Under the pieces are notes generated by a model, which was not told the origin of the DNA, searched no databases, and saw only the letters and a list, made by a program, of their open reading frames with translations. Positions 27,543-36,449 of a DNA stretch of 64,000 nucleotides are shown in pieces (position 1 is the stretch's first letter; each line of letters starts with the position of its first letter). Source of the stretch: Spirochaetaceae bacterium bin103 (GTDB lineage Bacteria; Spirochaetota; Spirochaetia; SZUA-6; Bin103). Position numbers and translations under genes: made by a program. The stretch spans positions 62,001 through 126,000 of the forward strand of contig MPNH01000002.1 in the NCBI GenBank assembly GCA_002238925.1, read 5' to 3'.

Positions 27543-28472
27543 TCATTTGCTACTCCTTGCGACAAATCCCCGCGCGGCCAAGCTGAACAATAACACGCTC
27601 ACCAATATCGACATGAAAAGGACTACCGCGACTGCCGATGAATAACCATATTTCCAGGCCGAGAAGGCCTGCTTGTACATGTAGAGCGAGACGATCATAG
27701 TCGAATCTGCAGGGCCGCCATGGGTCAGCACGTTAAGCAGATCAAAGGCCTTGAATCCGCTAATCATGTTTACGGTAACCAACGATACTATGGTCGGTAC
27801 AATAAACGGTAGCACGATATGCCAGATCTCCTTGATCTTGCTTGCCCCATCCAACACAGCGGCTTCGCGCATGTCATTTGGGATGCCTTGTAGGGCCGCC
27901 GAAAATATCACCATCGAAAAGCCGGCACTCTGCCACACCATCGGTACGAACGCTTCGTAGAGGGCCGTATTGGGATTCTCCAAGAATCCGACATAGGTAC
28001 CAGCCGGGATCAGTTCAATCAAATGAAGTAACTGGTTCAACAGCCCCAGCAACGGATTGTAAATAAGAGACCAGAGTAGACCCACGGCGACGGCAGACAT
28101 CATCATCGGCATGAAGAGTATGGTGCGGGCCACTCCGGACACCAGCCGTCCTCTGGTCTGATAATAGACAAGAATCGCAAGCCATAGCCCGGCAAACGTA
28201 GGAATCGTAGCCGTCATAAGAACCCACATCAAGGTTGATTTGATGGAGTTTAAGAAGTCGTCGTTGTTAAACGCATCAACATAATTCCGAAATCCGACAA
28301 ATCCCGCGGGCGCAAAGTCCCTAAACTTGCTGAAAGAATAGCCGAATCCGGTAAATATGGAGCTGTAAACAAACACGGCCAACATGAAAAACGCCGGAAG
28401 AAGATACAGGTAGGGGGCAATCGGAAACCTCCGGACTCGCTCTATCGCCGAGCGCCTTCCTGCCACCCTCAC
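27543..28472 (-). CDS. Carbohydrate ABC transporter permease, MalF/UgpA type
   Basis: The 309-residue permease has about six hydrophobic helices, beginning with FPIAPYLYLLPAFFMLAVFVYSS. The MalF-like coupling loop is IPNDMREAAVLDGASKIKEIWHIVLP (split: IPNDMREAAVLDGAS, then KIKEIWHIVLP), and the family ending FDLLNVLTHGGPADST is present. The start is GTG at 28472, overlapping the previous permease stop by four bases (GTGA). It pairs with the MalG-type permease upstream and the binding protein downstream; no ATPase gene is present in the cluster. Confidence 0.93.
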   Translation of the reverse strand: MRVAGRRSAIERVRRFPIAPYLYLLPAFFMLAVFVYSSIFTGFGYSFSKFRDFAPAGFVGFRNYVDAFNNDDFLNSIKSTLMWVLMTATIPTFAGLWLAILVYYQTRGRLVSGVARTILFMPMMMSAVAVGLLWSLIYNPLLGLLNQLLHLIELIPAGTYVGFLENPNTALYEAFVPMVWQSAGFSMVIFSAALQGIPNDMREAAVLDGASKIKEIWHIVLPFIVPTIVSLVTVNMISGFKAFDLLNVLTHGGPADSTMIVSLYMYKQAFSAWKYGYSSAVAVVLFMSILVSVLLFSLAARGFVARSSK

Positions 28473-29323
28473 CTGACAGACCCCGCCGTAAGTCCTCTGA
28501 TAAAGTACCTCTGTAAGAACAGATACAATATGACTAACGGTACGACTGCAATAGTCAATGCTGCAAACAGACCGCCCCAATCGGTGTAATATCTGCCAAA
28601 AAACCAGGATAGTTGTGGGGGAATTGTTTTGGCGGCACTCGTTTGTAAGAACGTCAGCGAGAACAGATACTCATTCCACGTCCAGAGGGAGGTTAAGATG
28701 ACCAGGCTGGACAGAACCGGTTTTGACAAAGGAAGCATAAATTGAACAAAGAAACGGAAACTCGAGCAGCCATCGATCTTGGTCGATTCTTCAATATCGA
28801 TGGGAATTTCCCTAAAAAAGCTTATGAGCAAGTATGAAGCAAAAGGAATGACCAACGTTCCAAAGACAAAGACCACGCTCAGAAAATTATTGATCAGACC
28901 GAATCTCCTCATTTGAAAAAACGATGGAATCAACAAGATCTGTGGCGAGATAATGATCGACGCGATGAGGAGCCAGTGAAAGAAACTACGCCCCAGGAAT
29001 CTCATTCGAGCAATTGGGTACGCAGCTAGCGAAGACAACGCGATAATGTAGACAACATTGACGAGAGTGAGATAGACACTGTTAGGAACAGCTGACGAAA
29101 ACTTGGCTATTTCCCATGCGCGCGGGAAGACGCCTAATTTCACGTTGCCAGGCGGATGAAGGGATCTCAGAAAAATCTCTTCCGATGTCTTGAAAGAGTT
29201 CATGATCATCCAGAGAAGAGGAAACAAGCAGGCGATCAACGCAACAACAAGTATCGTATTGGAAGCGATGTCAAATACCCGGTCACCGGCGGTGAACCTG
29301 TTTGGAGTCGCTCTACGTACCAA
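28469..29323 (-). CDS. Carbohydrate ABC transporter permease, MalG/UgpE type
   Basis: The 284-residue permease starts at TTG because the codon before it is a stop and no ATG or GTG occurs before the first helix (TILVVALIACLFPLLWMIM). It contains LSSLAAYPIARMRFLG, the coupling loop EIPIDIEESTKIDGCSSFR and a C-terminal FLQRYFIRGLTAGSVR typical of MalG. It is the first gene of a five-gene sugar operon (two permeases, binding protein, dehydrogenase, epimerase), about 80 bases downstream of a near-consensus promoter. A seven-codon leader frame lies in between (29361-29338). Confidence 0.92.
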   Translation of the reverse strand: MVRRATPNRFTAGDRVFDIASNTILVVALIACLFPLLWMIMNSFKTSEEIFLRSLHPPGNVKLGVFPRAWEIAKFSSAVPNSVYLTLVNVVYIIALSSLAAYPIARMRFLGRSFFHWLLIASIIISPQILLIPSFFQMRRFGLINNFLSVVFVFGTLVIPFASYLLISFFREIPIDIEESTKIDGCSSFRFFVQFMLPLSKPVLSSLVILTSLWTWNEYLFSLTFLQTSAAKTIPPQLSWFFGRYYTDWGGLFAALTIAVVPLVILYLFLQRYFIRGLTAGSVR

Positions 29324-29408
29324 TCAAAGAACCTGCGTTATACATTCATACAGAGTGGCATTAGATCAACTTCTCCTCAAGATAAGTGACACTATCCTCA
29401 AGTTTTCG

Positions 29409-29437
29409 ATCGTATCCTTGCCCAACGGTACTGTCAA
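29409..29437 (-). promoter_or_regulatory. Sigma-70-type promoter for the AT-richer sugar operon
   Basis: On the minus strand TTGACA (29437-29432) and TACGAT (29414-29409) are separated by exactly 17 bases. The expected transcription start is near 29402, leaving an 80-base leader before the TTG start of the first permease. The leader also holds GAGGAGAAG followed by ATG at 29361 and a stop seven codons later. Confidence 0.6.
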
Positions 29438-29785
29438 GTGTGTGGATCAGTTGTATATGAGGAGTGAATCGCGAGTAGCGGCAGCCCTGATTCGTTGCCT
29501 ACGACGCGGCCCTTGATATCATGCAATTGACACGCCGCCCGAATGCAGGGGGACGATCGCCACCGCCGACCAATTTGGCGCGGGCCTCGCCGGTGCCGAG
29601 CCGGCGGGGTCCTCCAGCATCAGGCCGGGACTCTGGTTGTCAGGATACACGGATCTCCGCCGCAGCCCCCCTGTGCGCATTTCACCGGTGGGCAGAGGAG
29701 GTTCGCTTCGCGCGGGCCGCGCCCGGCAGCCGCGTCGCTTCGGGCGCGGTTCAACCACTCTCGTGGATCGTCAGGTGGGAAGCGC
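29438..29785. other. Intergenic stretch without recognised gene
   Basis: This is upstream of the sugar-operon promoter and downstream of a nucleotidyltransferase fragment. From about 29520 the base composition jumps back to strongly GC-rich. Open frames here (for example 29519-29758 minus) encode Pro/Arg-rich strings with no family resemblance. The block 29630-29785 may be a degraded gene, but nothing can be assigned. Confidence 0.35.
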
Positions 29786-29971
29786 TCAGGCGGCATCGTA
29801 GACCACTCTTCCTTCGTAGAGAGCGGGTTTGATGATCAGTGCGTGGCTGTCCCGGTAGCGTTCTACGTCCTCTGGCGTCACGACGATCAGGTCCACCGCT
29901 GCACCCACGCCCTGAAGGCGGCGGTGGATCCTCGCTGCTGTCCTGCCCTTGGTGGTCGCCATCTTGCTCAC
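29786..29971 (-). pseudogene. C-terminal fragment of a MNT-type nucleotidyltransferase
   Basis: The 61-codon frame ends in AVDLIVVTPEDVERYRDS followed by a HALIIKPAL and EGRVVYDAA tail. In complete MNT-family minimal nucleotidyltransferases (about 100-120 residues) this is the C-terminal third. The catalytic GSRARG-x-x-x-x-x-S-D-x-D part that should precede it is missing: upstream sequence runs straight into the stop of a permease gene. Such nucleotidyltransferases normally pair with a HEPN partner as a toxin-antitoxin module, and no partner is present. It is most likely an inactive remnant. Confidence 0.65.
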
Positions 29972-29992
29972 TGTAGCCGATGCAGCACCGGG

Positions 29993-30856
29993 TCACTTGA
30001 TGGATACGGTGTCGAGGCCGCCTTCGCCCATTTGGCGGAAGTAGCGTTGGAACATGAGGAAGATGATGATGGGAACGATGATGAAGATTACCGACACGGC
30101 CATCATCAGGTGGTGCTCCGGGGCCTGCTCGGTGGACTCGCTGAGCAGCGCCAGGCCGACGCTCACGGTGCGCATCTCCTTGCTGTTGATGAACAGCACC
30201 GGGCGAATCAGGTCCTCCCAGTTGGCCAGGAAGATGTAGATGCCGACGGTGGTGAGCGCCGGGCGCGACAGCGGCAGCAGCAGGTACCAGTAGATCTTGA
30301 AGTAGTTGCAGCCGTCGATCTTGGCCGAGTCGTCGAACTCGCGCGGGATGGTCATGTAGTACTGGCGGATCAGGAACACGAAGAAGCCGGGCACGGCGAG
30401 AAAGAACGGCACCGTGAGCACGGTATAGGTGTCGATCCAGCCAAGCCAGCGGAACAGCACGAAGCTCGGGATCATGTAGGCCGCGAACGGCAGCATCATG
30501 GTGCCGAGCACCAGGGCGAAGATCAGGTTGCGCCCCGGAAACTCCAGCCGCGCCAGGGCGAACGCCGTCCACGACGCCACAATGCCCCCGGCGATCACGT
30601 TGATGCCGGTCACCAGGATGGTGTTGATGAAGTAGCGCCCGAACTGGAAGGTGGTAAGCCCCACCACGTAGTTGTGCCACTGCGGCACGCGCGGCAGCCA
30701 GGCGAAGTCGTACACCTCGTTCTGGGTCTTGAGGCTGGCCGATACCATCCAGAACAGCGGTATCAGCACCGCCAGCACGATGGCCACCACCACCAAATAG
30801 GTGCCGGCCTGGCCCACCGCGTGGCGTGAGCGCGCCCCCGACAATGTCGCGGCCAT
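29993..30856 (-). CDS. Carbohydrate ABC transporter permease, MalG type
   Basis: The 287-residue inner-membrane protein has a first helix in YLVVVAIVLAVLIPLFWMV followed by SASLKTQNEVYDF, a WTAFALARLEFPGR segment, and the coupling loop TIPREFDDSAKIDGCNYFK. It also has the MalG-typical LANWEDLIRPVLFI and a C-terminal FQRYFRQMGEGGL. Six hydrophobic segments are visible. It is the last gene of a binding protein-permease-permease unit; the MalF-type gene lies upstream. The 287-residue length is normal. Confidence 0.93.
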   Translation of the reverse strand: MAATLSGARSRHAVGQAGTYLVVVAIVLAVLIPLFWMVSASLKTQNEVYDFAWLPRVPQWHNYVVGLTTFQFGRYFINTILVTGINVIAGGIVASWTAFALARLEFPGRNLIFALVLGTMMLPFAAYMIPSFVLFRWLGWIDTYTVLTVPFFLAVPGFFVFLIRQYYMTIPREFDDSAKIDGCNYFKIYWYLLLPLSRPALTTVGIYIFLANWEDLIRPVLFINSKEMRTVSVGLALLSESTEQAPEHHLMMAVSVIFIIVPIIIFLMFQRYFRQMGEGGLDTVSIK

Positions 30857-30919
30857 CAGCCCGTCTCCATCAACCGGACGCCCGGCCGCACACCGCCGCC
30901 GGCCGGTCCGCCGCCGCGA

Positions 30920-31804
30920 TTACGCCGCGCCACGGTAGAACACCCAGGCGCGCGAACTGCGCAGCATCCCGAAGGTCATCAGCGCGATCAGGAAGAACAG
31001 CACCACGGTCAGCGCGGAGGCGTAGCCGAACTCGAAGTATTGGAACGCGGTTCGGTAGACGTTGTACACGAAGAACAGCGTCGCCTTGTTGGGGCCGCCC
31101 TGAGTCATGACGAACACCGGCGCGAAGTACTGGAAGTTGCCGATAACCCCCACGATCAGGTTGAACAGGATGATCGGGGTCAGCAGCGGCAGCGTGATGC
31201 GCAGAAAACGCCGCCAGGCGCCCGCGCCGTCGATCGCCGCCGCCTCCAGCAGCTCGCCCGGAATCGCCTCCAGCCCGATGATGTACAAGATCATCGCGCC
31301 GCCGGACTGCCACAGGAACATAAGCCCCAGCCCCGGCAGCGCCCACTGCGGCGAGAACAGCCAGCCCGGCCCGATGATGCCGAACAGCTCCAGGAAGCGG
31401 TTCATCAGCCCCACCTCCGGGTTGAGTACGCGCGCGAACAGGATCGCCAGCGCCACCCCCGGGATCACCACCGGGATGAAGATGATGGTCGAGAACAGGT
31501 TCTGGTTGGTGCGAATGCGGTTGACCAGCAGCGCCAGCGCCAGCGCCACCACCACCCGTGCCGGCAGTGCCGAGAACACGAAGCTGGAGGTGACGCGCAG
31601 CGACTGCCAGAAGTCGAAGTCGCCGAATGCGCGGGCGAAGTTGCCCAGCCCGCGCCACTTCATCGTGCTGATGCCGTTCCACTCGTACAGCGCCAGCACG
31701 AACGCGCCCAGCATCGGACCCGCCAGGAAGACCAGGAACCCGATCAACCACGGGGCCGCGAACACGTACGCGGAGATGATCTCCTGCCGCTTGATCGGGG
31801 TCAC
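30920..31804 (-). CDS. Carbohydrate ABC transporter permease, MalF type
   Basis: The 294-residue permease from GTG at 31804 starts MTPIKRQEIISAYVFAAPWL, a normal MalF-type entry, with AGGCGGG as a possible ribosome site. The open frame reaches a TTG at 31864, which would add 20 Pro/Ala-rich residues. Also present are FVLALYEWNGIS, the coupling loop IPGELLEAAAIDGAGAWRR and the ending FVMTQGGPNKATLFFVYNVY. It works with the MalG-type permease encoded 63 bases downstream and the binding protein encoded upstream. No ATPase is encoded in the unit. Confidence 0.92.
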   Translation of the reverse strand: MTPIKRQEIISAYVFAAPWLIGFLVFLAGPMLGAFVLALYEWNGISTMKWRGLGNFARAFGDFDFWQSLRVTSSFVFSALPARVVVALALALLVNRIRTNQNLFSTIIFIPVVIPGVALAILFARVLNPEVGLMNRFLELFGIIGPGWLFSPQWALPGLGLMFLWQSGGAMILYIIGLEAIPGELLEAAAIDGAGAWRRFLRITLPLLTPIILFNLIVGVIGNFQYFAPVFVMTQGGPNKATLFFVYNVYRTAFQYFEFGYASALTVVLFFLIALMTFGMLRSSRAWVFYRGAA

Positions 31805-31930
31805 GCCGCCCGCCTGCGGCGCGCCCGCCGTCTGAACCGGCAGACCTGGCCGGGCATCGCGCAACTGCTCCTTGCGGAGCCGCCGCCGGCCCGGCCGGCC
31901 AGCCTGTGAACCTGCCGCAATGCTGCGGCC

Positions 31931-33241
31931 CTAGAAGCCCTCGTCGAGGAGCGACTGCACCTCGTCCTTGATCGTGGCCATCGCCTCTTCGGCGGTGACC
32001 TCGTTCTGCCAGATCAGCGCGAGCTGATCGTCGAGCAGGGTGCTGACGCGCCCGAAGTTGGGCACGATCGGCTGTGTTACCACCGCCTGCTTGAGGGCGT
32101 CCACGCGAATCCAGTTGTTGGGCGGCGCGCCGTCCGGCCCGGTGCGGAACTCATCCGAATTGGCGACGTGCTGCAGCGGCGGGTTGTTGAACCCGCTCGA
32201 TATGCTGAAGAAACCCTGGCCCACGGGGCCGTTGATCAGGTTGATGAACTCCCAGCCGTGCTCCGGATTTTCGCTCGACGCCATCACCGCCAGCCGCCCG
32301 CCGTACAGCGGCGCCCAGCTTCCGGCCGGGCCCTGCGGCACGAACTGGATGTCCCAGGGATCCTGCATGTCGTAGATGGTCGGCATCTCGAAGGTGTGCA
32401 GCAGGTACATCGCCGCCGAGCCGTTCGCGAACATGCCGACCTGGCCGCCGAATGCCTCCTGCTCCGCCGGCGTCGGGTGCGCGCCGTGCTTGTAGATCAG
32501 ATCCTGCATGAACTGCAGCGCCGCAAGGGTCTCCTCACTGTCGCCGGTGAAGGTCATGGTCTCGGTGTCGATCAGGGCGCCGCCCCACGCCGCCGGCATG
32601 GCGCCGGTAATGCCGAAGCGCCCGCGGTTGATACCGTTCACGCCCCATTGGTTGTCCGGCTCCGACAGCTTGATGGCCGCCTCCAGGAACTCGCCTTCCC
32701 AGGTCCAGTCCGCCGTGGGATGGGCCACCCCCGCTTCGTCGAACAGCCGCTTGTTGTAGGCCAGGATGGTGGTGCCGGTTCCCAGCGGCGCCTGGTACAG
32801 CGACTCGCCGCGGTCGTAGAAGCCGTCCGACGAGAGCATGGTGAACCAGCCTTCGTACAGGCCGCGCTGCGGGTCGAAGTAGCCGAGGTCGTCCATCTTG
32901 TCGGTCAGCTCCACCAGCAGGCCGTCCAGCTCCAGCGTCAGGAAGCTGTTGATGTTGATGACGTCCGGCGGCGTGCCGCCCGCGACCATCGCCAGCAGCT
33001 TGCTGCTGTAGTCGCCGCCCGGAATGTTGATCAGTTCGATGAAGACGTTGGGATTCGCCTCCTGGTAGGCGGCTGCGGAGTTCTCGAACGCCTCAGCCTT
33101 GACGGCGCCGCCCCAGAACGTGGTAACCAGCTTGACCGGCTCGTCGCTCTCGGGCGCGGCACTCTCGTCCTCGCCGGCGGCGGCCAGCGGCATCGCCGCC
33201 AGCAGACCGGCGGCCATCATCAATAACACGTGTCGATGCAT
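31931..33241 (-). CDS. Carbohydrate ABC transporter substrate-binding protein
   Basis: The 436-residue exported protein begins with the leader MHRHVLLMMAAGLLAAMPLA, followed by an acidic AGEDESAAPESDEPV linker and VKLVTTFWGG. Typical family-1 markers are NPNVFIELINIPGGDYSSKL, MVAGGTPPDVININS, AYNKRLFDEAGV and SENPEHGWEFINLINGP. ATG at 33241 is chosen because AAAGGAG lies seven bases upstream; the frame is open for 28 further codons. It lies downstream of a recognisable promoter and upstream of its two permease genes. Confidence 0.93.
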   Translation of the reverse strand: MHRHVLLMMAAGLLAAMPLAAAGEDESAAPESDEPVKLVTTFWGGAVKAEAFENSAAAYQEANPNVFIELINIPGGDYSSKLLAMVAGGTPPDVININSFLTLELDGLLVELTDKMDDLGYFDPQRGLYEGWFTMLSSDGFYDRGESLYQAPLGTGTTILAYNKRLFDEAGVAHPTADWTWEGEFLEAAIKLSEPDNQWGVNGINRGRFGITGAMPAAWGGALIDTETMTFTGDSEETLAALQFMQDLIYKHGAHPTPAEQEAFGGQVGMFANGSAAMYLLHTFEMPTIYDMQDPWDIQFVPQGPAGSWAPLYGGRLAVMASSENPEHGWEFINLINGPVGQGFFSISSGFNNPPLQHVANSDEFRTGPDGAPPNNWIRVDALKQAVVTQPIVPNFGRVSTLLDDQLALIWQNEVTAEEAMATIKDEVQSLLDEGF

Positions 33242-33296
33242 CGTTGCTCCTTTACTCCTTGTCGAGCCCTCGCCGGGGCTCCTGATTGCTGCGCCC

Positions 33297-33325
33297 ATTC
33301 TATGCATCCGCGCGCAGCGAGGCAA
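33297..33325 (-). promoter_or_regulatory. Probable sigma-70 promoter for the 33241-29993 importer operon
   Basis: TTGCCT (33325-33320) and TAGAAT (33302-33297) on the minus strand are 17 bases apart, matching the consensus at four and five of six positions. The predicted start lies about 50 bases before the binding-protein ATG. Confidence 0.45.
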
Positions 33326-33393
33326 TCACCGCACACGCACCTCAGATTCAGCTTGGTTGACTAAGTCTTGCAATCCGACCAATCGTGTCAAAC

Positions 33394-33630
33394 ATGACTA
33401 CCGTGAACGTTCACGAGGCCAAGACTCAGCTTTCGCGGCTGCTCGACCGGGCGCACGCCGGCGAGGAAATCGTCATCGCCAAGGCAGGCACGCCGTACGC
33501 CCGGCTCGTGCCGCTGCAAGCACCTGCTCCGCGCACCCTCGGCCGCTATAGCGAACGCGACGGCCCGGTGCCCGATTCGTTCTTCGAGCCCCTCGATGAC
33601 GCCGAGTTGGCTTCTTGGGAGGGTGGGTGA
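33394..33630 (+). CDS. Type II antitoxin, Phd/YefM family
   Basis: The 78-residue protein begins MTTVNVHEAKTQLSRLLDRA and continues HAGEEIVIAKAGTPYARLVP. This is the typical Phd/YefM N-terminal DNA-binding dimer (V-x-x-A-K-x-x-L-S-x-L). The acidic C-terminus (FFEPLDDAELASWEGG) would wrap the toxin. It should neutralise the PIN toxin encoded directly downstream, whose GTG start overlaps its stop by four bases, and autoregulate the pair. ATG at 33394 is used; a GTG lies three codons earlier. Confidence 0.92.
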   Translation: MTTVNVHEAKTQLSRLLDRAHAGEEIVIAKAGTPYARLVPLQAPAPRTLGRYSERDGPVPDSFFEPLDDAELASWEGG

Positions 33631-34013
33631 TCGTCCTGCTCGACACGTGCGCCCTGCTGTGGGCGTGGGCGGAGCCGGAGAAGCTCAGCGGACGGCTCGA
33701 GGGCATTCTCCAGGACCCGCACAACCAGGTGTGGGTCAGCGCCGCCAGTGCGTGGGAGATCGCGACCAAGCATCGAATCGGCAAGTATCCCGCAGGCGGC
33801 CCCATCGTTGCGGAGTGGAGCGACCGGATCGCTCGCGACGGGTTCCGCCAGCTCGACGTGTCCTGCGCTCATGCATTGCGAGCCGGTTCCCTGCCCGGCG
33901 ACCACCGCGATCCGTTCGACCGCATGATCGCCGCCCAGGGCATGATGGAAACGATCAGGGTGGCCACTCCCGACCCTGCCATCGCGACGCTCGGCGCCGA
34001 CACGATCTGGTAG
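33627..34013 (+). CDS. Type II toxin, PIN-domain ribonuclease (VapC-like)
   Basis: The 128-residue protein from GTG at 33627 has the PIN acidic residues: Asp6 in LLDTCALLW, Glu44 in SAWEIATK, Asp95/Asp98 in DHRDPFDRMIAAQ and Asp116 in ATPDPAIA. This chelates Mg2+ for RNA cleavage, usually of tRNA or rRNA. GGGAGG lies just upstream of the GTG. It overlaps the antitoxin gene by four bases, the normal coupling for such modules. The active site is intact, so the pair is probably functional. Confidence 0.92.
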   Translation: MIVLLDTCALLWAWAEPEKLSGRLEGILQDPHNQVWVSAASAWEIATKHRIGKYPAGGPIVAEWSDRIARDGFRQLDVSCAHALRAGSLPGDHRDPFDRMIAAQGMMETIRVATPDPAIATLGADTIW

Positions 34014-34149
34014 CCCGTCTACGAACGCAATTGCCTCAATTGCCTGCAAGCTTGACGTAGTTCCCGCGGCATGGTCTCATGCTTGGTGCCGCCCACGCTG
34101 TACACGCTGGGTCGGCAGTCATCCTCGTATTGCCCAGGAAAGGAGTTCT

Positions 34150-35460
34150 ATGGTGCACTACTCAACATTCCGCAGGTTTCTGGCAGTCCTCTGTGGACTC
34201 GCCCTGACCGCCACCGCCCTGTGGGCCGGCGGCGAAGAAGAGGGAGGCGGCGCGGCCGCAGCCGCCGACAAGACGGTAATCCGTTTCGACTCCTGGATGT
34301 GGGGCGAGTCCGACTTCAAGGCTCCCGTGCAATCGGTGGTCGACGAATACATGCGGCTGAATCCCACAATCGACATCCGCATGGAAGCGAGCGGCTGGGC
34401 CGAGACCCGCAACAAGCTGATGACGCGCGCCGCGGCGGGCGATTCGGTAGACGTAATGATGCTGGACTCCGACTGGCCGTACCAGCTTGGCATCGCCGGC
34501 GCGTTGGCCGACCTCAACCAGTTGGCGCCGCAGGACTACCTGGCCGACAACTACCAGGCATCGCTGCAGACGAACACCGTGGACGGCAAACTGTTCGCGG
34601 TACCGAACGCGGTCAACTCGCACGGCTGGTGGACCAACCGCGGTCTGCTGGAGCGCAACGGACTCACCGTTCCCGTGACCTGGGACGACGTCTACGCCAA
34701 CGCCGTCAAGCTCAAGGAAAACGACATCTACGGCATGCACAACTGGCAGATGTGCGGCGACAACCTCGGCATGGTGTTGTGGTCGTTCTGGAACTTCGGC
34801 GTATTCCCGATGAGTCCCGAAGCCCTCGCGAATGAGGAGACCGGGTTCGATTCTCCCGAACTTCACGCCATGTATGGCTTCATGCGGAAGATGGCCGAGA
34901 TCGACGCGTTTGCGGCGACCTGCGGCGATGGCCGCCAGGCCCTGTACTTCGAAGAGGTCCCCTACCTGACCGACTCCGGGAACACGCTGCCGCTCGGGCG
35001 CAACACCAACCCCGACCTGCTCGGCGGCGACAAGATCTTCGACGTGTTCTCGGTGGAGCGGTTCCCGGTCGTGGAAGCAGGCATGGATCCGGTCATCCCG
35101 GTGATCGACCATACGCTGGCGATCTGGGCGGGCAGCCAGGTCAAGGAAGAGTCCTGGGCACTGGTGCAGTACTTTGCCGGCAGCGAGTATGCCGCCGAGA
35201 ACTACGTCAAGATGACCGGCTCGATCGTGCCGCCCCAGACGTTGGCTCAGAAGCGTTTGGACAACGAGTACAATAATGACATCCATCGCGGGTTCCTGGA
35301 GAATTCCTATCCGTTCCTGCAGGTGATGCCGTACAATCCCAACTGGCACGCAACCGGGAAGCTCATAATCGACTCCTGGCAGGCGTCGGTGCTGACCGAT
35401 GAGCCCATTGAGGACATCATCAAGACTGCCGAGAAGGGTCTGCAGTCGGTCCTGTTCTAA
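34150..35460 (+). CDS. Carbohydrate ABC transporter substrate-binding protein
   Basis: The 436-residue exported protein has the leader MVHYSTFRRFLAVLCGLALT, then ATALWAGGEEEGGGAAA, and a mature domain beginning TVIRFDSWMWGESDF. Family markers are INPTIDIR-like NPTIDIRMEASGWAETRNKL, AAAGDSVDVMMLDSDWPYQL and an SQVKEESWALVQYFAGSEYA segment late in the protein. AAAGGAG precedes the ATG by six bases. It begins an operon with two permease genes and a haloperoxidase-like gene. It lacks a canonical lipobox. Confidence 0.93.
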   Translation: MVHYSTFRRFLAVLCGLALTATALWAGGEEEGGGAAAAADKTVIRFDSWMWGESDFKAPVQSVVDEYMRLNPTIDIRMEASGWAETRNKLMTRAAAGDSVDVMMLDSDWPYQLGIAGALADLNQLAPQDYLADNYQASLQTNTVDGKLFAVPNAVNSHGWWTNRGLLERNGLTVPVTWDDVYANAVKLKENDIYGMHNWQMCGDNLGMVLWSFWNFGVFPMSPEALANEETGFDSPELHAMYGFMRKMAEIDAFAATCGDGRQALYFEEVPYLTDSGNTLPLGRNTNPDLLGGDKIFDVFSVERFPVVEAGMDPVIPVIDHTLAIWAGSQVKEESWALVQYFAGSEYAAENYVKMTGSIVPPQTLAQKRLDNEYNNDIHRGFLENSYPFLQVMPYNPNWHATGKLIIDSWQASVLTDEPIEDIIKTAEKGLQSVLF

Positions 35461-35540
35461 TCGTTCCGGCATGTGTCGTGTGGGAGGGGGCCTTGCCGCC
35501 CTCTCCCGCCAAAAACTTCTCGGCAGTGAATTGATCGAAG

Positions 35541-36449
35541 ATGGTTACTCCTGCAATCAAGTTCACCAATCTGTCCCTGGAGCAGCGCCGCAAGTGGTTT
35601 GGCCTGTTTATCTCTCTGCCCGCGGTCGTCACCATCTTCTCCACAATCTTCTACCCGCTCATGCTCGGCATCGTGAGCAGTTTCCAGCAGGTGCGGTTGA
35701 CCCAACTCAGTGACACCCCGTGGATCGGGTTCGACAATTATGTGAAGCTGTTCAACGACCGGTACTTCTGGAACGCGCTGAAGAACACGGCCATCTTTAC
35801 CACCGTGTGGACGTTCGGAGCCGCGCTGATCGGCCTCCTCGCAGCGGTCCTGCTGAACCGGGAGAATCGCAGCAACCGGTTCATCGCAGGGATGCTGCTG
35901 ATCCCGTGGATTCTGCCGCCGGTCGCGGTCGCGTTCATATTCCGCACCATGGCATCGTCGCGCAACGGCATCATCAACGAAGTCCTCCTGAACTTCGGAC
36001 TCATAACGAGAGCGTTGAAGTTCTTCGAGAGCCCGGACATGGTGGGGGCGTCGGTGATCGGCGCCACCATGTGGATTGCGTTTCCGTTTTTCATGGCGAT
36101 GTTGCTCGCCGGTCTGAAGACCATTCCCCAGGATATCATCGAAGCGTCCACCATCGACGGCGCCAACGCGTGGCAGAGGTTCCTCTACATCACGCTGCCG
36201 TCGCTCAAGGGCGTCATCGTGATTTCGACCACGCTGTCGGTGGTATGGGGGTTCAATTTCTTCGACCTGATCTACACGGTGTCGAAGGGAGGGCCGCTCT
36301 CCAGGTCGGAGACGTTCGTGATTCTTGCTCAGCGCATGGCCTTCGACCAGGCCGACGTGGGCTATACCGCCGCCCTCGGCGTGGTATGGCTCTTGCTGCT
36401 GCTGGTGGCTTCGTACACCTATCTCAGACAGATGAAGGTAATGTCGTGA
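35541..36449 (+). CDS. Carbohydrate ABC transporter permease, MalF type
   Basis: The 302-residue permease has first helix LFISLPAVVTIFSTIFYPLM, IGFDNYVKLFNDRYFWNAL, the coupling loop IPQDIIEASTIDGANAWQRF and the ending FDLIYTVSKGGPLSRSETF. It follows its binding-protein gene by 80 bases and overlaps the next permease by four bases (GTGA). Topology and length match MalF/UgpA-type partners. Confidence 0.94.
   Translation: MVTPAIKFTNLSLEQRRKWFGLFISLPAVVTIFSTIFYPLMLGIVSSFQQVRLTQLSDTPWIGFDNYVKLFNDRYFWNALKNTAIFTTVWTFGAALIGLLAAVLLNRENRSNRFIAGMLLIPWILPPVAVAFIFRTMASSRNGIINEVLLNFGLITRALKFFESPDMVGASVIGATMWIAFPFFMAMLLAGLKTIPQDIIEASTIDGANAWQRFLYITLPSLKGVIVISTTLSVVWGFNFFDLIYTVSKGGPLSRSETFVILAQRMAFDQADVGYTAALGVVWLLLLLVASYTYLRQMKVMS

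Noticed and set aside
34162..35472. 436-codon minus-strand frame
   Set aside because: Exact shadow of the binding-protein gene at 34150-35460.
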